A DNA stretch of 64,000 bases from an uncultured Cohaesibacter sp. (GCF_963662805.1 NZ_OY759867.1:537936-601935), one strand, 5' to 3'; positions 43,989-55,067 are shown, numbered from the stretch's first letter. Made by a program: numbers and translations. Notes: a model not told the origin generated them from the letters alone.

Positions 43989-46900
43989 CGCGTTTGGCTC
44001 CTGCCTTGTCGTAGAAAATCGGGTCGACCACTTTTACCTTCTGCCAGTTACCAAGGGAGAAGCTGTGCAGATGCTCTCCCTTGCGCCGGAAACCGTCTTT
44101 GATCACCGCAAGGGCAATCGAGTGGCCAAGGTGTTCGCTCCAGTAGCTCGATGTCACATGGCCGAGCATCGGGATCGGCGTTGGAGCGTCCGGGTTCTCC
44201 AAGATCTGGGCGCCTTCATCGAGGACGAATTTCGGATCATCCGTGAGCAGCCCGACGAGCTGTTTGCGGTCGGTTCGGCTGGTATCAGGACGGGAATAGG
44301 ATCGCTTGCCGATGAAATCGCCTTTCTTCTTCGAGACGATCCAGTCCAAGTCGAGATCCTGTGGCGTCTGGGAGCCGTCAGTATCCTGTCCGACAATGAT
44401 AAAGCCCTTCTCAGCCCTCAGGACATGCATGGTTTCGGTACCGTAGGGCGTGATCCCGAAGGTTTCACCTGCCTTGAAGACAGCATTCCAGAGTGCATGG
44501 CCATAACGGGCCGGGACGTTGATTTCAAAGGCCAGTTCGCCAGTGAAGGAAATCCGGAAGACCCGCGCCTTGACGCCGCCGATCTCGATGGTCTGGAACG
44601 ACATGAAGGGGAAGGCTTCCGCAGACCAGTCGATCTCCGGGTTGAGCTTCTGCATCACCTGACGGGCGAGCGGGCCATTGATGGCGACAGTTGCCCATTG
44701 CTCCGTCACGGATGTGCAATAGACATCAAGGTCGGGCCACTCGGTCTGCAGGTAATCCTCGAGATGATCGAGAACGGCTGCGGCTCCTCCGGTCGTCGTG
44801 GTCATGTAGAAATGGTTCTCGCCGAGACGTGCGGTCACGCCATCGTCTTTGACCATGCCGTCCTCACCGCACATGATGCCATAGCGGCACCTGCCCGGCT
44901 TGAGGGTGGCAAAATTGTTGGTGTAGACCCGGTTGATGAATTCGGCTGCGTCAGGGCCCTTGATGTCGATCTTGCCAAGGGTCGAGGCATCGAGCATTCC
45001 GACATGGAAGCGCACGGCCTGACATTCGCGCCGCACTGCTTCCTCCAGTCCCTCGTTGCCTTGCGGATAGTACCATGGGCGCTTCCATTGGCCGACATTC
45101 TCGAATTCCGCATTGAGGTTGAGGTGGGCCTCATGGATGGAGGTCGTGCGGATGGGATCGCTGAGATCATGAACCGCTCGTCCCGCCAGCGCACCAAAGG
45201 TGACCGGCGTATAGGGTGGCCGGAAGGTCGTGGTGCCCGTCTCAGGGATCGACATGCCCGCCACATCGGACAGAATGGCAAGGCCATTGACGTTGCCGAG
45301 CTTGCCCTGATCCGTGCCGAACCCGGTCAGGGTATAGCGTTTCATATGCTCGACGGATTCGAAACCTTCGCGGGCTGCGAGGTGGATATCTGCCGCGGTG
45401 GTGTCGTTTTGGTAGTCGACAAAATGCTTCACAGCCCCCTTGCCCACCGGATGATGGGTGGGAGCGAGCCAGCAGGTTTCGGGGAAACCGGTTTCCGGTT
45501 CAACCACCGTGTAGCGTCGGGCGGTCTTGCGGCCTTCGAAGCCGGTCTCCTTGGCTGCTTTGATGCCCTCGCGGCTGCCTGCGCGGAGGGCGTCCTCCAG
45601 CGTGAAATCGCCATTGCCAGCGCCGATGCAAATGGCATCCTTCTGGCCGTAGTGGTCAGGTCGGAAGCAGACCGCCGTCTCGTCATATTTCAGTTTGCCG
45701 CCTGCATGGCTGAAGAGGTGAACCACAGGGCTGTAGCCCCCAGACATCATCAGGATATCCGCCTCGAATCGTTGGGATTTACCCTTCAGCGACTTGCCGT
45801 CCCACGGAGCTGCGTCAAGCGCGGTGAAGCGCTTGTTGCCCAATGTGCTGGTGACGACATGCCCCTTGAGGACCAGCGTGCCTGTCGCAAAGATTTCCTC
45901 ATAGAGCGGGCCGGATGGGTCCTGCCGCGTGTCGATGACGGCGACGAGATCGCCACCTGCCTTGCGAAAGTCGATGGCGGCTTCATAGGCGGCATCATTG
46001 TTGGCAAAAAGGATCGCCCGTTTGCCCGGCAGCACGGCATAGCGGTTGATGTAGGTCTGTACCGCTCCGGCGAGCATGATGCCCGGTCGGTCATTGTCTC
46101 CAAAGACCAGAGGCCGTTCATGGCTGCCGGTGGCAAGGATCACCTTTGTGGCCCGGATATGCCAGAGGCGCTGACGGCTGTTGGCGGGAGAGGATGCCTC
46201 CGCCGTATGGTCAAGGCGCTTCTCGACGGCCATCAGATAATTCTGATCGTAATATCCAAACACCGTGGTGTTTGGCAGCATGATGGTTTCCTTGGCTTTG
46301 GCAAGCTCATCCACCACACCATCGACCCACTCGAGCTCTGATGCGCCATCAATGGTGCGGTGCTGGGACATGAGAGACCCGCCAAAGCGGCCCTGCATGT
46401 CGGCAATCATCACGCGCGCACCACTCGCTGCGGCTTCGCGGGCGGCGGCAAGACCGGCGGGCCCAGCCCCGACGACAAGAAAATCAACATGCTTGTGGAT
46501 GTGGTCATAGCAATCGGGATCGCCTGTGTTCGGTGCGGTTCCGAGACCGGATGCCCGCCTGATCAGAGGCTCGAAGACATAGTGCCAGAGTTTTTTAGAT
46601 CCGAACATGGTCTTGTAATAGAAGCCTGCTGCCATGAACCTGTTGCATCAGGTGGTTTAGCGACTTAAGATCATACTCGAGGCTAGGCCAAGCGGTAACC
46701 GGGTTGGCAACCAAAGATGACCTCAAAGCCACTTCGGTCGCCTTGGTAGCCGGTTCGGTTCGGTTTGAGCGATTGAGCTGCACGATGGCGTTGGGCTCTT
46801 CGGGGCCTGCGGCCATGATGCCTCTGGGGCGACCATATTTGAAGCTGCGCCCGACCATGTGAATGTCATTGGCCAGAAGCGCCGAGGCAAGCGTGTCGCC

Positions 46901-46993
46901 CTCATAGCCCATGTAATGGCGCCCGTTGAACTGGAAGCGGATTGGCTGCTGCCTGTTGATCAGGCCGCCGGATGGAAGGCGGTTTTTGGTCAT
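43981..46993 (-). pseudogene. soxA: Sarcosine oxidase alpha subunit, reading frame broken by one +1 insertion
   Basis: Two frames together make a complete alpha subunit. The N-terminal part (from 46993) has the ferredoxin-like RFQFNGRHYMGYEGDTLASALL and SFKYGRPRGIMAAGPEEP. The large part, to 43981, starts in MAAGFYYKTMFGSKKLWHYVFEPLIRRASGLG, followed by the NAD-binding DFLVVGAGPAGLAAAREA and two GcvT-like domains. The break is at the CC of 46639-46640: with one base fewer the protein reads HLMQQFMAAGFYYK, as in relatives. The span minus one base is 3012, giving 1003 codons plus stop, the normal length. The start overlaps the soxD stop by ATGA. Sequencing error is more likely than inactivation. 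Confidence 0.85.
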
Positions 46994-47298
46994 TTGCTGC
47001 CCCCTGTCTTGCGCTTCTTCAACTCGGCGAGCGACGGCTGTTCACCCATTGGGTAGGAACCGACAATGGTGTGGTTCGTCGTGTCCCGCACGACGTTGAA
47101 CCAGCGACGGCACCCATGGGCATGGTTCCAGCGCTCGCGGTTGAGCCCCTTTTTGTTGGTGCGCATAAACAGGAAGTCTGCCCATTGCTCATCGCTGATT
47201 TTGTCGGGATGCTCTGGTCGGGCACGGTGGGCCTCGCCACCATATTTGAACTCGACCTCGTCTCTCTCGCCGCAGTAGGGGCATTCGATTTTAAACAT
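46990..47298 (-). CDS. soxD: Sarcosine oxidase delta subunit
   Basis: The 102-residue zinc-binding subunit has IECPYCGERDEVEFKYGGEAH at the N terminus and HAHGCRRWFNVVRDT later, supplying the Cys/Cys/His/Cys zinc ligands of SoxD. It lies in the standard soxBDAG order, 14 bases after soxB, and overlaps soxA by ATGA. AAGGACAGATC precedes the ATG. Confidence 0.93.
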   Translation of the reverse strand: MFKIECPYCGERDEVEFKYGGEAHRARPEHPDKISDEQWADFLFMRTNKKGLNRERWNHAHGCRRWFNVVRDTTNHTIVGSYPMGEQPSLAELKKRKTGGSK

Positions 47299-47312
47299 GA
47301 TCTGTCCTTCCC

Positions 47313-48560
47313 CTAGTGTGCGACGCCGGCGGCGCCGTGTTCGTCGATCAGATGGCCGGTGGTGAAGCGCTCGATCGAGAATGGTGCGTTGAGTGGATGG
47401 GGTTCATCCCGCGCGATGGTGTGGGCATAGGCAAAGCCGGATCCGGGAATGGATTTGAAGCCTCCCGTTCCCCAGCCGCCATTGATGTAGAGATGCTCCA
47501 TCGGCGTCTTGCTGATGATCGGGCATGCATCGGGGCACGTATCGACAATCCCACCCCAACTCCTCATCAGGCGTAGTCGCGAGAAGATCGGGAAGAGCTC
47601 CATCAGTGCCGAAATCTGATGCTCGATGACATGGAACGAGCCGCGTTGGGCGTAGGAATGGTAGGCATCGATCCCTGCGCCAAGCACCAGTTCGCCCTTG
47701 TCGGACTGGCTGACGTAGACATGCACCGCGTTGGACATGACCACGCAATCGAGCACCGGCTTGATCGGCTCGGAGACCATGGCCTGTAGCGGGTGGCTCT
47801 CGATGGGCAGGCGGAACCCTGCCATGTCAGCGAGCACCGATGAATGCCCGGCGACGCAGATCGCCACCTTGTTGGCCGTGATCGCGCCAAGGCTTGTCTC
47901 AACGCCCGTCACCTTGCCAGATTCGCTGGTGATGCCAGTCACCTCGCAATTCTGAATGATGTCGACGCCGCGCTCATCGGCGGCTCTTGCGTAACCCCAT
48001 GCAATGGCGTCGTGCCGTGCGGTGCCACCGCGCTTTTGAAGCGACGCGCCAAGAACCGGATAGCGTGCGTCTTTTTCGATGCTGATAGACGGGCAGAAGC
48101 GTTTTACGTCTTCGGCCTCAAGCCACTCTGCGTCGATGCCGTTGAGCTTATTGGCATTGACGCGGCGCTTGGTGTCGCGAACATCCTGCAGGGTATGGGC
48201 GAGATTGAGGACGCCGCGCTGGCTCAGCATGATGTTGTAGTTGAGGTCCTTGGACAGGCCCTCATAGAGGCTGAGCGATTTCTCATAAAGGTGCGCCGCC
48301 TCGTCCCAGAGATAGTTGGAACGGATGATGGTTGTATTGCGGCCCGTGTTGCCGCCTCCAAGCCAGCCCTTCTCGAGCACGGCAACGTTGGTGATGCCAT
48401 GCTCCTTGGCCAGATAATAGGCCGTGGCGAGGCCATGACCGCCGCCGCCGATGATCACCACATCATACTGCTTCTTGGGTGGCGGACTCCGCCATTGGCG
48501 CGGCCAATCCTGATGATAGTTCAGTGCATTTCTGGCTAGAGAGACAAGGGAAAACTTCAT
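47313..48560 (-). CDS. soxB: Sarcosine oxidase beta subunit (flavoprotein)
   Basis: The 415-residue subunit carries the FAD-binding Rossmann motif VVIIGGGGHGLATAYYLA and the WLGGGNTGRNTTIIRSNYL region, where covalent FMN/FAD chemistry occurs at the alpha-beta interface. The C-terminal half ends with YINGGWGTGGFKSIPGSG. It oxidises sarcosine and passes the one-carbon unit to THF in the alpha subunit, making 5,10-methylene-THF and H2O2. It is the first gene of the minus-strand operon, whose promoter lies in the gap shared with the + strand cobalamin riboswitch. Confidence 0.94.
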   Translation of the reverse strand: MKFSLVSLARNALNYHQDWPRQWRSPPPKKQYDVVIIGGGGHGLATAYYLAKEHGITNVAVLEKGWLGGGNTGRNTTIIRSNYLWDEAAHLYEKSLSLYEGLSKDLNYNIMLSQRGVLNLAHTLQDVRDTKRRVNANKLNGIDAEWLEAEDVKRFCPSISIEKDARYPVLGASLQKRGGTARHDAIAWGYARAADERGVDIIQNCEVTGITSESGKVTGVETSLGAITANKVAICVAGHSSVLADMAGFRLPIESHPLQAMVSEPIKPVLDCVVMSNAVHVYVSQSDKGELVLGAGIDAYHSYAQRGSFHVIEHQISALMELFPIFSRLRLMRSWGGIVDTCPDACPIISKTPMEHLYINGGWGTGGFKSIPGSGFAYAHTIARDEPHPLNAPFSIERFTTGHLIDEHGAAGVAH

Positions 48561-48779
48561 GATTGTTTCTCTCAGATGATTGCTGTTTTGATTCAGCGTT
48601 GGATCACCGAACCTTCATTGATCAGTTATGACACTGTATCTCAACGGTTCCTGACGGCAAAATCAAGATCCCCTCCTTCCGAAACCGACATTCTGCCACA
48701 CAGAATTGCATCTCGGCCTTTTGGAGAAGCAAGCCGCATTGACATTAACAAGACAATCACGCAAAAGAATGATCAGGAT

Positions 48780-48957
48780 GGTTCTCTTCGAGCAAGGATC
48801 TCGGAGAGATGAAAAGGGAACATGGTGCGGACGACCCAACTCGGGGCCTATGCCATGGCTGCCCCCGCAACTGTAAGCGGCTTGCCTTTTTAAACCACTG
48901 GGCCTTTGGGTTCGGGAAGGAAAAAGGTGCTAAACCGTGAGCCAGGAGACCTGCCAA
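48780..48957 (+). promoter_or_regulatory. Cobalamin (B12) riboswitch 1, upstream of DUF1636-cobW-cobN-cobO
   Basis: The aptamer is visible from GGTTCTC at the 5' end through GATGAAAAGGGAAC and CATGGCTGCCCCCGCAACTG to the B12 box AGCCAGGAGACCTGCC at 48942-48957. It lies about 130 bases before the DUF1636 start. Two short CCGAT/ATCGG hairpins follow, but no clear T-tract, so control may be translational or Rho-dependent. It should repress the downstream genes when adenosylcobalamin is plentiful. Confidence 0.95.
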
Positions 48958-49086
48958 CCTGACCCATTCACGACCGATCGGGGTGTTATCGGAGGTGTGG
49001 CAGCTATTGTGCTTCCCCATTGATTCCCGTTCGGTTGATCCAGTTTGTGCCCGATATCCTCTATCGGTCCCGCGAAAGGAACATCC

Positions 49087-49530
49087 ATGTCCCGGAAGGC
49101 CGGAGTGCTGCAGGTCTGCATCAAGTGCAGGAGACCGCGTGACGACAATGACGCCAGCGAGACAGGACCATCAACCCTCCAGAGCAGTGAAGAGCCACAA
49201 AGCGACGGCCAGCAGCTGTTTGATGCCTTGCAAGGCGCCTTTGCCGATGACGCTGTTTTGTCTGATGCCTTCAGCGTCGAGCCGGTCGAATGCATGAATG
49301 GCTGCGAGTCCTCCTGTACCGTCGCTCTGCGTGCGCAGGGTAAGTTTGGCTTTGTCATCGGTCAGCTTGAGGCCAGCGACGAGCTGGTTGGCGACATCGT
49401 TTCCTTCACCCAAAGTTTTCATGAGGCCGAGAATGGTTTGCCGCCCTGGCGTGCCCGACCTCAACATGTGCGCAAGAATACGCTCGTGCGCCTGCACCCT
49501 TCCCCCAACTTTTCCGAACTCCCCGATTGA
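49087..49530 (+). CDS. DUF1636 Cys-rich metal-binding protein of B12 clusters
   Basis: The 147-residue protein has cysteines in LQVCIKCRRP and PVECMNGCESSCTVAL, the DUF1636 pattern of a small metal or Fe-S protein, and KFGFVIGQL in the middle. It is regularly found just before cobW in alphaproteobacterial cobalamin clusters. The ATG at 49087 has AAAGGAACATCC before it; the frame open from 49045 is too early and overlaps leader RNA. It ends within about ten bases of the cobW start, so they are cotranscribed under riboswitch 1. Confidence 0.85.
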   Translation: MSRKAGVLQVCIKCRRPRDDNDASETGPSTLQSSEEPQSDGQQLFDALQGAFADDAVLSDAFSVEPVECMNGCESSCTVALRAQGKFGFVIGQLEASDELVGDIVSFTQSFHEAENGLPPWRARPQHVRKNTLVRLHPSPNFSELPD

Positions 49531-49538
49531 GGCCTGTC

Positions 49539-50531
49539 ATGAATTTTACTCCTCCCGCCGTTGGCAAGAAAATCCCCGCAACTGTCGTGACCGGTTTCCT
49601 TGGAGCAGGCAAAACCACCCTTATCCGCAAACTGATCGAGCAGGCAGGTGACAAACGCATCGCGTTGATCGTCAACGAATTTGGCGATATGGGCTTTGAT
49701 GGCGATATGCTCAAGGATTGCGGCAACCCGAATTGCTCCGATGACGATGTGGTCGAGCTGAAGAATGGCTGCATCTGCTGTACGGTCGCTGAAGACTTTC
49801 TGCCCACCATGGAAATGCTGATCGCTCGTGAGCCAAAGCCTGATCACATTGTTATCGAAACGTCCGGCCTCGCCCTTCCCCAGCCACTTGTTCAGGCCTT
49901 TCAGTGGCCGAGCGTTCGGGCGTCTGTCACCGTGGATGGTGTCGTCACAATCGCCGATGCTGCAGCTCTGAGTGAGGGCCATTATAGTGCGAATGAGGAG
50001 GCGATTGCCCGCCAACGTGCGATGGATGAGAGCCTTGATCACGACAGCCCAATCGATGAATTGTTCGCCGATCAGCTGAAATGCGCAGATCTCATCGTCT
50101 TGTCGAAGGCCGATCTGGTTGCGGTTGAGGCCATGGGCACGGTCGAAAAGATCGTCTCGGAACATGCCCGTGCGGGTGTGAAAATGATCCAGTCCTCCAA
50201 CGGCGACATATCCGCTGCCGTTCTGCTCGGCCTTGACTCTGTTGCAGAGGAAGACATGGCTGGGCGCGAAGCAGCGCATGATCACCACCACCACCATGAT
50301 GATCACGATGACGACCATGATCATGACGACGATCATCATCATCATGACGATTTTCTCTCGATTGTCGTTGCGCCGCGCACCTTCTCATCCATGGCCGACA
50401 TCGAGGCTTCAGTTGTCGAAGCGCTGTCGCAGCCGGGGATCCTTCGGGTCAAGGGTTATGCAGCTATTGAAGGCAAGAAGGCACGCGTCGTTGTGCAGGC
50501 CGTTGGGCGTCGGGGTCGATTGCTGGTTTGA
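49539..50531 (+). CDS. cobW: Cobalamin biosynthesis GTPase CobW with His-rich insert
   Basis: The 330-residue metal-chaperone GTPase has Walker A GFLGAGKTTLIRKL, ALIVNEFGDMGFDGDML, the CxCC metal motif GCICCTV, the IETSGLALPQPL strand and the guanine motif LSKADL. A His/Asp-rich stretch at about residues 248-275 (with HDHHHHHDDHDDDHDHDDD) lies between the G domain and the C-terminal domain and probably stores or passes cobalt. CobW is thought to deliver Co2+ to the CobNST chelatase. It lies between DUF1636 and cobN in the riboswitch-controlled set. Confidence 0.94.
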   Translation: MNFTPPAVGKKIPATVVTGFLGAGKTTLIRKLIEQAGDKRIALIVNEFGDMGFDGDMLKDCGNPNCSDDDVVELKNGCICCTVAEDFLPTMEMLIAREPKPDHIVIETSGLALPQPLVQAFQWPSVRASVTVDGVVTIADAAALSEGHYSANEEAIARQRAMDESLDHDSPIDELFADQLKCADLIVLSKADLVAVEAMGTVEKIVSEHARAGVKMIQSSNGDISAAVLLGLDSVAEEDMAGREAAHDHHHHHDDHDDDHDHDDDHHHHDDFLSIVVAPRTFSSMADIEASVVEALSQPGILRVKGYAAIEGKKARVVVQAVGRRGRLLV

Positions 50532-50641
50532 CAATGCGGGCGTCTGATGCCACCGGTCTTGTGGTGATTGGGTTTGAAGGATTTTGATCAGACGGCGGTC
50601 GCGTCCAAGCTGGCCTGAGCGAGCGAGGGTAGCGCCAAACC

Positions 50642-53600
50642 ATGCATATTCTTGCTCCGCAAGCCGGTCGGATTGATGACGGTGAGGATGCGATTGATCT
50701 GGGGCAGACACCCGGCGATATCGTGATTCTCTCTGCAGCCGACAGTGAGTTGTCGGCTCTGTCGGCCTCGCAGCCGTTGCGCCGGTCTCGGGATCATAGC
50801 CTCAGACTCGTCAATTTGATGCAGCTGACCCATCCCTATTCGGTCGATCTTTATGTGGAACGAACGGCGCGGCACGCCAAGCTGATCATCGTGCGCATCC
50901 TCGGCGGTGTCGAGTATTGGCGTTACGGCATTGAACAGCTGCAACGCCTGTCGCGCGGCTATGGCATCAAGCTCTATGTCATGCCCGGCGATGACAAGTG
51001 GGATGAGAGTCTTGCCGCTCATTCGAGCGAGCCGGTGGCGGATGTGCGTCGGGTCTGGCGCTATTTTGTTGAAGGCGGGCAGGAAAATCTCATTCATTTG
51101 CTGGATTTCGCCTCCAACCAGCTCGATGGGAATTGTGCCTCCGAGGAGGTTCCCCTACCCCTTACCTCTGCCGCGCATGGGGATCTTTGATCAGGGCAAG
51201 AGTTATAGCGGTGAGGATGGGGCTTGCTGCGTGGGGTGGCTGACACGGACAAGGAAGCCGGGCGCTCGGTTGTTCCGATCCTGTTCTATCGCTCCTATGT
51301 ACAGAGCGCGATGACGGCTCCGATTGATGCCCTCTGCCAATCACTTCGCGGGAACGGACTGCGACCAGTTCCTATCTTCGTTCCTAGCCTCAAGGATTCT
51401 GAGGCACAGGAATATTTAGGGCAAGTTTTCTCTTCCCTAAGGCCTTCCGTTTTCCTGAACTGTACGGCCTTCGCATTGTCGAAAGTGGGCGGCAAGCCTG
51501 AGCCGACATTTCTTGATGCCTATGATTGTCCTGTGCTTCAGGTCATGTTGTCCGGCTCATCCCGTCAGGCATGGGAAGAAAGCCCTCGCGGACTGTCGGC
51601 CCGTGACCTTGCCATGCATGTGGTTCTGCCTGAGCTTGATGGTCGCATCTTGAGCCGAGCGATTGCCTTCAAGGAAGAAGGCGAAGTGGATGAAGCAACC
51701 GAGTATAAGCCGGTCAGCCTGATCCCGCATGAGGATCGCGTAGCGTTTGTTGCGGCTCAGGCTTCAGCGTGGGCGACGTTGAGAGCGACACCTTCTAGGG
51801 ATCGCAAGGTGGCCGTTGTACTCGCCAACTACCCCCAACAAGGGACAGCCGGATCGCCAACGGCGTGGGTCTCGACAGCCCCGCGTCTGTCATTGGCATC
51901 ATGCAGGCTCTTGCGACAGAAGGTTACGGGATCGAGAATGCACCAAAGTCATCAGATCATCTGATGGAGTTTATCCTCGCCGGTCCGACCAATGCTGATG
52001 GCAGCGCCCGACGCAAGAGCCGCTTTTCGCTGTCGATTGAGGATTATGAGCGCGCGTTTGAAAAGCTGCCTGAGGCTGTTCGCGAGGCGGTTCGAGAACG
52101 CTGGGGCAGCACCTCCCGCGATCCGATGGTGCGCGATGGTTCCTTTCAGTTGCCGATCCTGTTGTTTGGCAATCTGGTTGTCGGCGTTCAGCCCGCTCGC
52201 GGTTACAACATCGATCCGAAAGAGACCTATCACGACCCGGATCTGGTGCCGCCGCATAACTATTTCGCCTTCTATTTCTGGCTGCGGGATCAATTCGGGT
52301 TCCATGCGGTCATTCATGCAGGCAAACATGGCAATCTCGAGTGGCTGCCGGGCAAGGCCTTGGCGCTCAGTGAAGCCTGCTATCCGGAAGCCGTGCTCGG
52401 GCCTGTGCCGCATCTCTATCCCTTCATCGTCAATGACCCGGGCGAAGGCTGTCAGGCCAAGAGGCGGACGAGCGCCGTCATCATCGATCACCTGACACCT
52501 CCCCTCACCCGTGCCGAAAGCCACGGAGCAGGCGAAGAACTCGAAGCGCTGGTCGATGAATTCTACACCGCGCAAGGGGTCGATCCGCGCCGCTCGACGA
52601 AACTGCTCGAAGAAATCCGCTTCCTTGCAAGCCGAACAGGCCTCGACAAGGATGCAGGCGTCGCTCTCGACGATGACAACGAAAGCGCCCTGCAACAGCT
52701 CGACGCGCATTTGTGCGATCTGAAAGAACTGCAGATCCGGGATGGTCTGCATATTCTGGGGCAATCTCCTGATGGTGAGCATTTAACGGATCTTCTCGTC
52801 GCCATAGCCCGTGTCTCGCGCGGTGATGGCGATAGAGATCAGTCTTTGCAACGGGCAATTTCCAGCGATCTCAATCTTATCCTTGCAAATGAAATATTCG
52901 ATCCGCTCGATTGTGATTTCTCAGCGCCTTGGGATGGTAATCGCCCAAAGCGTCTGCAAGATCTGTCGGATGCGACTTGGCGCCATGCTGGAGATACGGT
53001 GGAACGGATTGAATTACTGGCAATAAATCTTGTTTCAGGGGATATGAAATGTCCTGATGAATGGCAGCAGGTCAAAGCCGTTCTTGGTTGGATCGAGGAG
53101 GACCTGCGTCCGACCATTCTGTCCTGTGGCGAGCAAGAACTGACCAGCCTTCTCAAGGGGCTGTCCGGTCACTTCGTGCCACCCGGTCCTTCCGGCGCTC
53201 CCCTCTCGTGGTCGTCCTGATGTGTTGCCGACGGGGCGGAATTTCTATGCGGTTGATGTTCGGTCCGTGCCGTCGAAGACAGCATGGGCCATCGGCGAGT
53301 TGTCTGCCCAGCGTCTGGTCGAGAGGCACTATCAGGATGAAGGCGAATGGCTACAGGCTATCGTGCTGACTTGCTGGGGCACCGCCAACATGCGCACCGG
53401 AGGCGATGACATTGCGCAGGCTCTGGCTCTCCTCGGCGTTCGGCCAGTCTGGGAGGCTGCGTCGGGACGAGTGACCGGGATCGAGGTTTCTGAAGCTGTC
53501 CGAGTTGCAGCGCCCTCGTGTTGACGTGACTTTGCGCATTTCGGGTTTCTTCCGCGATGCTTTCCCCGCATCAGATCGACCTTTTCGATAGCGCCGTTCG

Positions 53601-54447
53601 GCAAGTGGCCGAGCTTGAAGAGCCCGAAGACGCCAATCCGATTGCCGCGCGCGTGCGCAAGGAACGCATGGAGGCCGAAGCACAGGGGCTCGATGGCGAT
53701 CTGGCGCAACGCAAGGCGACTTTCCGCGTTTTCGGCTCGATGCCGGGTGCCTATGGTGCCGGGATTCAGGCGCTGATTGACGAAAAGATCTGGAGCAAGC
53801 GCTCCGATTTTGCCGAGGCCTTTGTTGCCTGGGGCGGTTTCGCCTATGGCGCGGGCCAATATGGGGATCGCGCTGCGGAGAGCCTGAAGACGCGTCTTTC
53901 GCAAGTCGATGCAGTGGTGCAAAATCAGGACAACCGCGAGCATGATATCCTCGATTCCGACGATTATTATCAGTTCGAAGGCGGTCTGGCTGCAAGCGTC
54001 GAAATCCTGAAAGGTCAGGCACCGAAGGTCTATCACAATGACCATTCGCGCGCCGAACGTCCGGTCATCCGGACCCTTGATGAGGAAATCGCGCGGGTGG
54101 TGCGAGGACGGGCGGCGAACCCGAAATGGATCGCCGGTGTCATGCGCCATGGCTACAAGGGCGCGTTTGAAATGGCGGCAACGCTCGATTATCTTTTTGC
54201 CTTTGCCGCGACCACGAATGCGGTCGGTGACCATCATTTCGACCAGCTTTATGAAGCTTATATCGAGACTGACGAGGTTGCCGACTTTTTGAAAGAGAAG
54301 AACCGACCGGCTTATGACGACATGGTGGATCGTTTTTTGGAAGCGATCGAGCGCGGCCTTTGGACGCCAAGATCCAACAGCGCAGCCTTCCGTCTCAATG
54401 AGGCTGGTTCGACCCGAGGGGATGAAAGAATGGAGACTATTTCATGA
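50642..54447 (+). pseudogene. cobN: Cobaltochelatase subunit CobN, reading frame broken by eight +1 insertions
   Basis: Consecutive frames in this span encode all parts of one CobN: the N terminus (MHILAPQAGRIDDGEDAIDL), VVPILFYRSYVQSAMTAPIDAL, GVQPARGYNIDPKETYHDPD with FHAVIHAGKHGNLEWLPGKAL, then NFYAVDVRSVPSKTAW and FGSMPGAYGAGIQALID at the end. Eight junctions are each repaired by removing one base from a homopolymer: C4 at 51158, G4 at 51219, G4 at 51233, C5 at 51832, G3 at 51842, C4 at 53200, T3 near 53485 and C4 near 53564. The span of 3806 minus eight is 3798, or 1265 codons plus stop, the usual length. CobN inserts cobalt late in the aerobic pathway with CobS and CobT. Sequencing error is the leading explanation. 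Confidence 0.85.
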
Positions 54448-55067
54448 CAGATGACATGAATGACGAGGCGCAAAATGCCCGCCACGCAGAAAAGATGAAG
54501 AAAAAGAAGGCCGCGCGGGACAAGATTCTGGCGACGAAGACTATCGAGAAGGGTCTCGTCATCGTCCATACCGGCAAGGGCAAGGGTAAATCGACCGCTG
54601 CCTTCGGTATGGCCTTCCGCTCACTCGGTCATGGACACAAGATCGCCGTGATCCAGTTTGTCAAAGGGGCTTGGAATTCTGGTGAAAAACAGGTTCTGGA
54701 GCGGTTCCCAGAGCTGGTGACCATCAAGGCGATGGGCGAAGGCTTCACGTGGGAAACGCAGGATCGTCAGAAGGATATCGACAATGCCCGCGCAGCATGG
54801 GAAGCAGCGAAGGAGACCATTCTCGATCCGGACATCCGCTTCGTGCTGCTCGATGAACTGAACATTGTTCTGCGCTATGACTACCTGCCGATTGAGGAGA
54901 TCATCGAGTTTCTTCAGAACGAAAAACCGGAAGACACCCATGTTGTCATCACCGGCCGCAACGCCAAAGACGAGTTGATCGAGATCGCCGATCTCGTCAC
55001 CGAGATGACCCTGATCAAGCATCCGTTCCGGTCTGGCGTGAAGGCGCAGGAAGGGATTGAGTTCTAG
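54444..55067 (+). CDS. cobO: Corrinoid adenosyltransferase (cob(I)yrinic acid a,c-diamide type)
   Basis: The 207-residue P-loop enzyme has HTGKGKGKSTAAFGMAFRSLGHG, then VQFVKGAW-like IQFVKGAWNSGE, FTWETQD, FVLLDELNIVLRYDYL and VVITGRNA, all hallmarks of the CobO/BtuR family. It adds the 5'-deoxyadenosyl group from ATP to the Co(I) corrin. The start overlaps the cobN stop by ATGA. It ends the riboswitch-1 unit; riboswitch 2 begins about 107 bases later. Confidence 0.95.
   Translation: MTDDMNDEAQNARHAEKMKKKKAARDKILATKTIEKGLVIVHTGKGKGKSTAAFGMAFRSLGHGHKIAVIQFVKGAWNSGEKQVLERFPELVTIKAMGEGFTWETQDRQKDIDNARAAWEAAKETILDPDIRFVLLDELNIVLRYDYLPIEEIIEFLQNEKPEDTHVVITGRNAKDELIEIADLVTEMTLIKHPFRSGVKAQEGIEF

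Noticed and set aside
43669..46341. An 890-codon plus-strand frame opposite soxA.
   Set aside because: It is the antisense shadow of a well-recognised flavoprotein; its translation shows no domain and no ribosome site.
50279..50360. CAC/GAT repeat in cobW considered as a possible regulatory or CRISPR-like repeat.
   Set aside because: It is in frame and simply encodes the His/Asp-rich metal-binding insert of CobW.
50642..54447. Programmed ribosomal frameshifting as the explanation for the split cobN frames.
   Set aside because: Eight separate sites with no slippery heptamers and stimulatory structures would be needed; simple one-base homopolymer insertions explain all of them.
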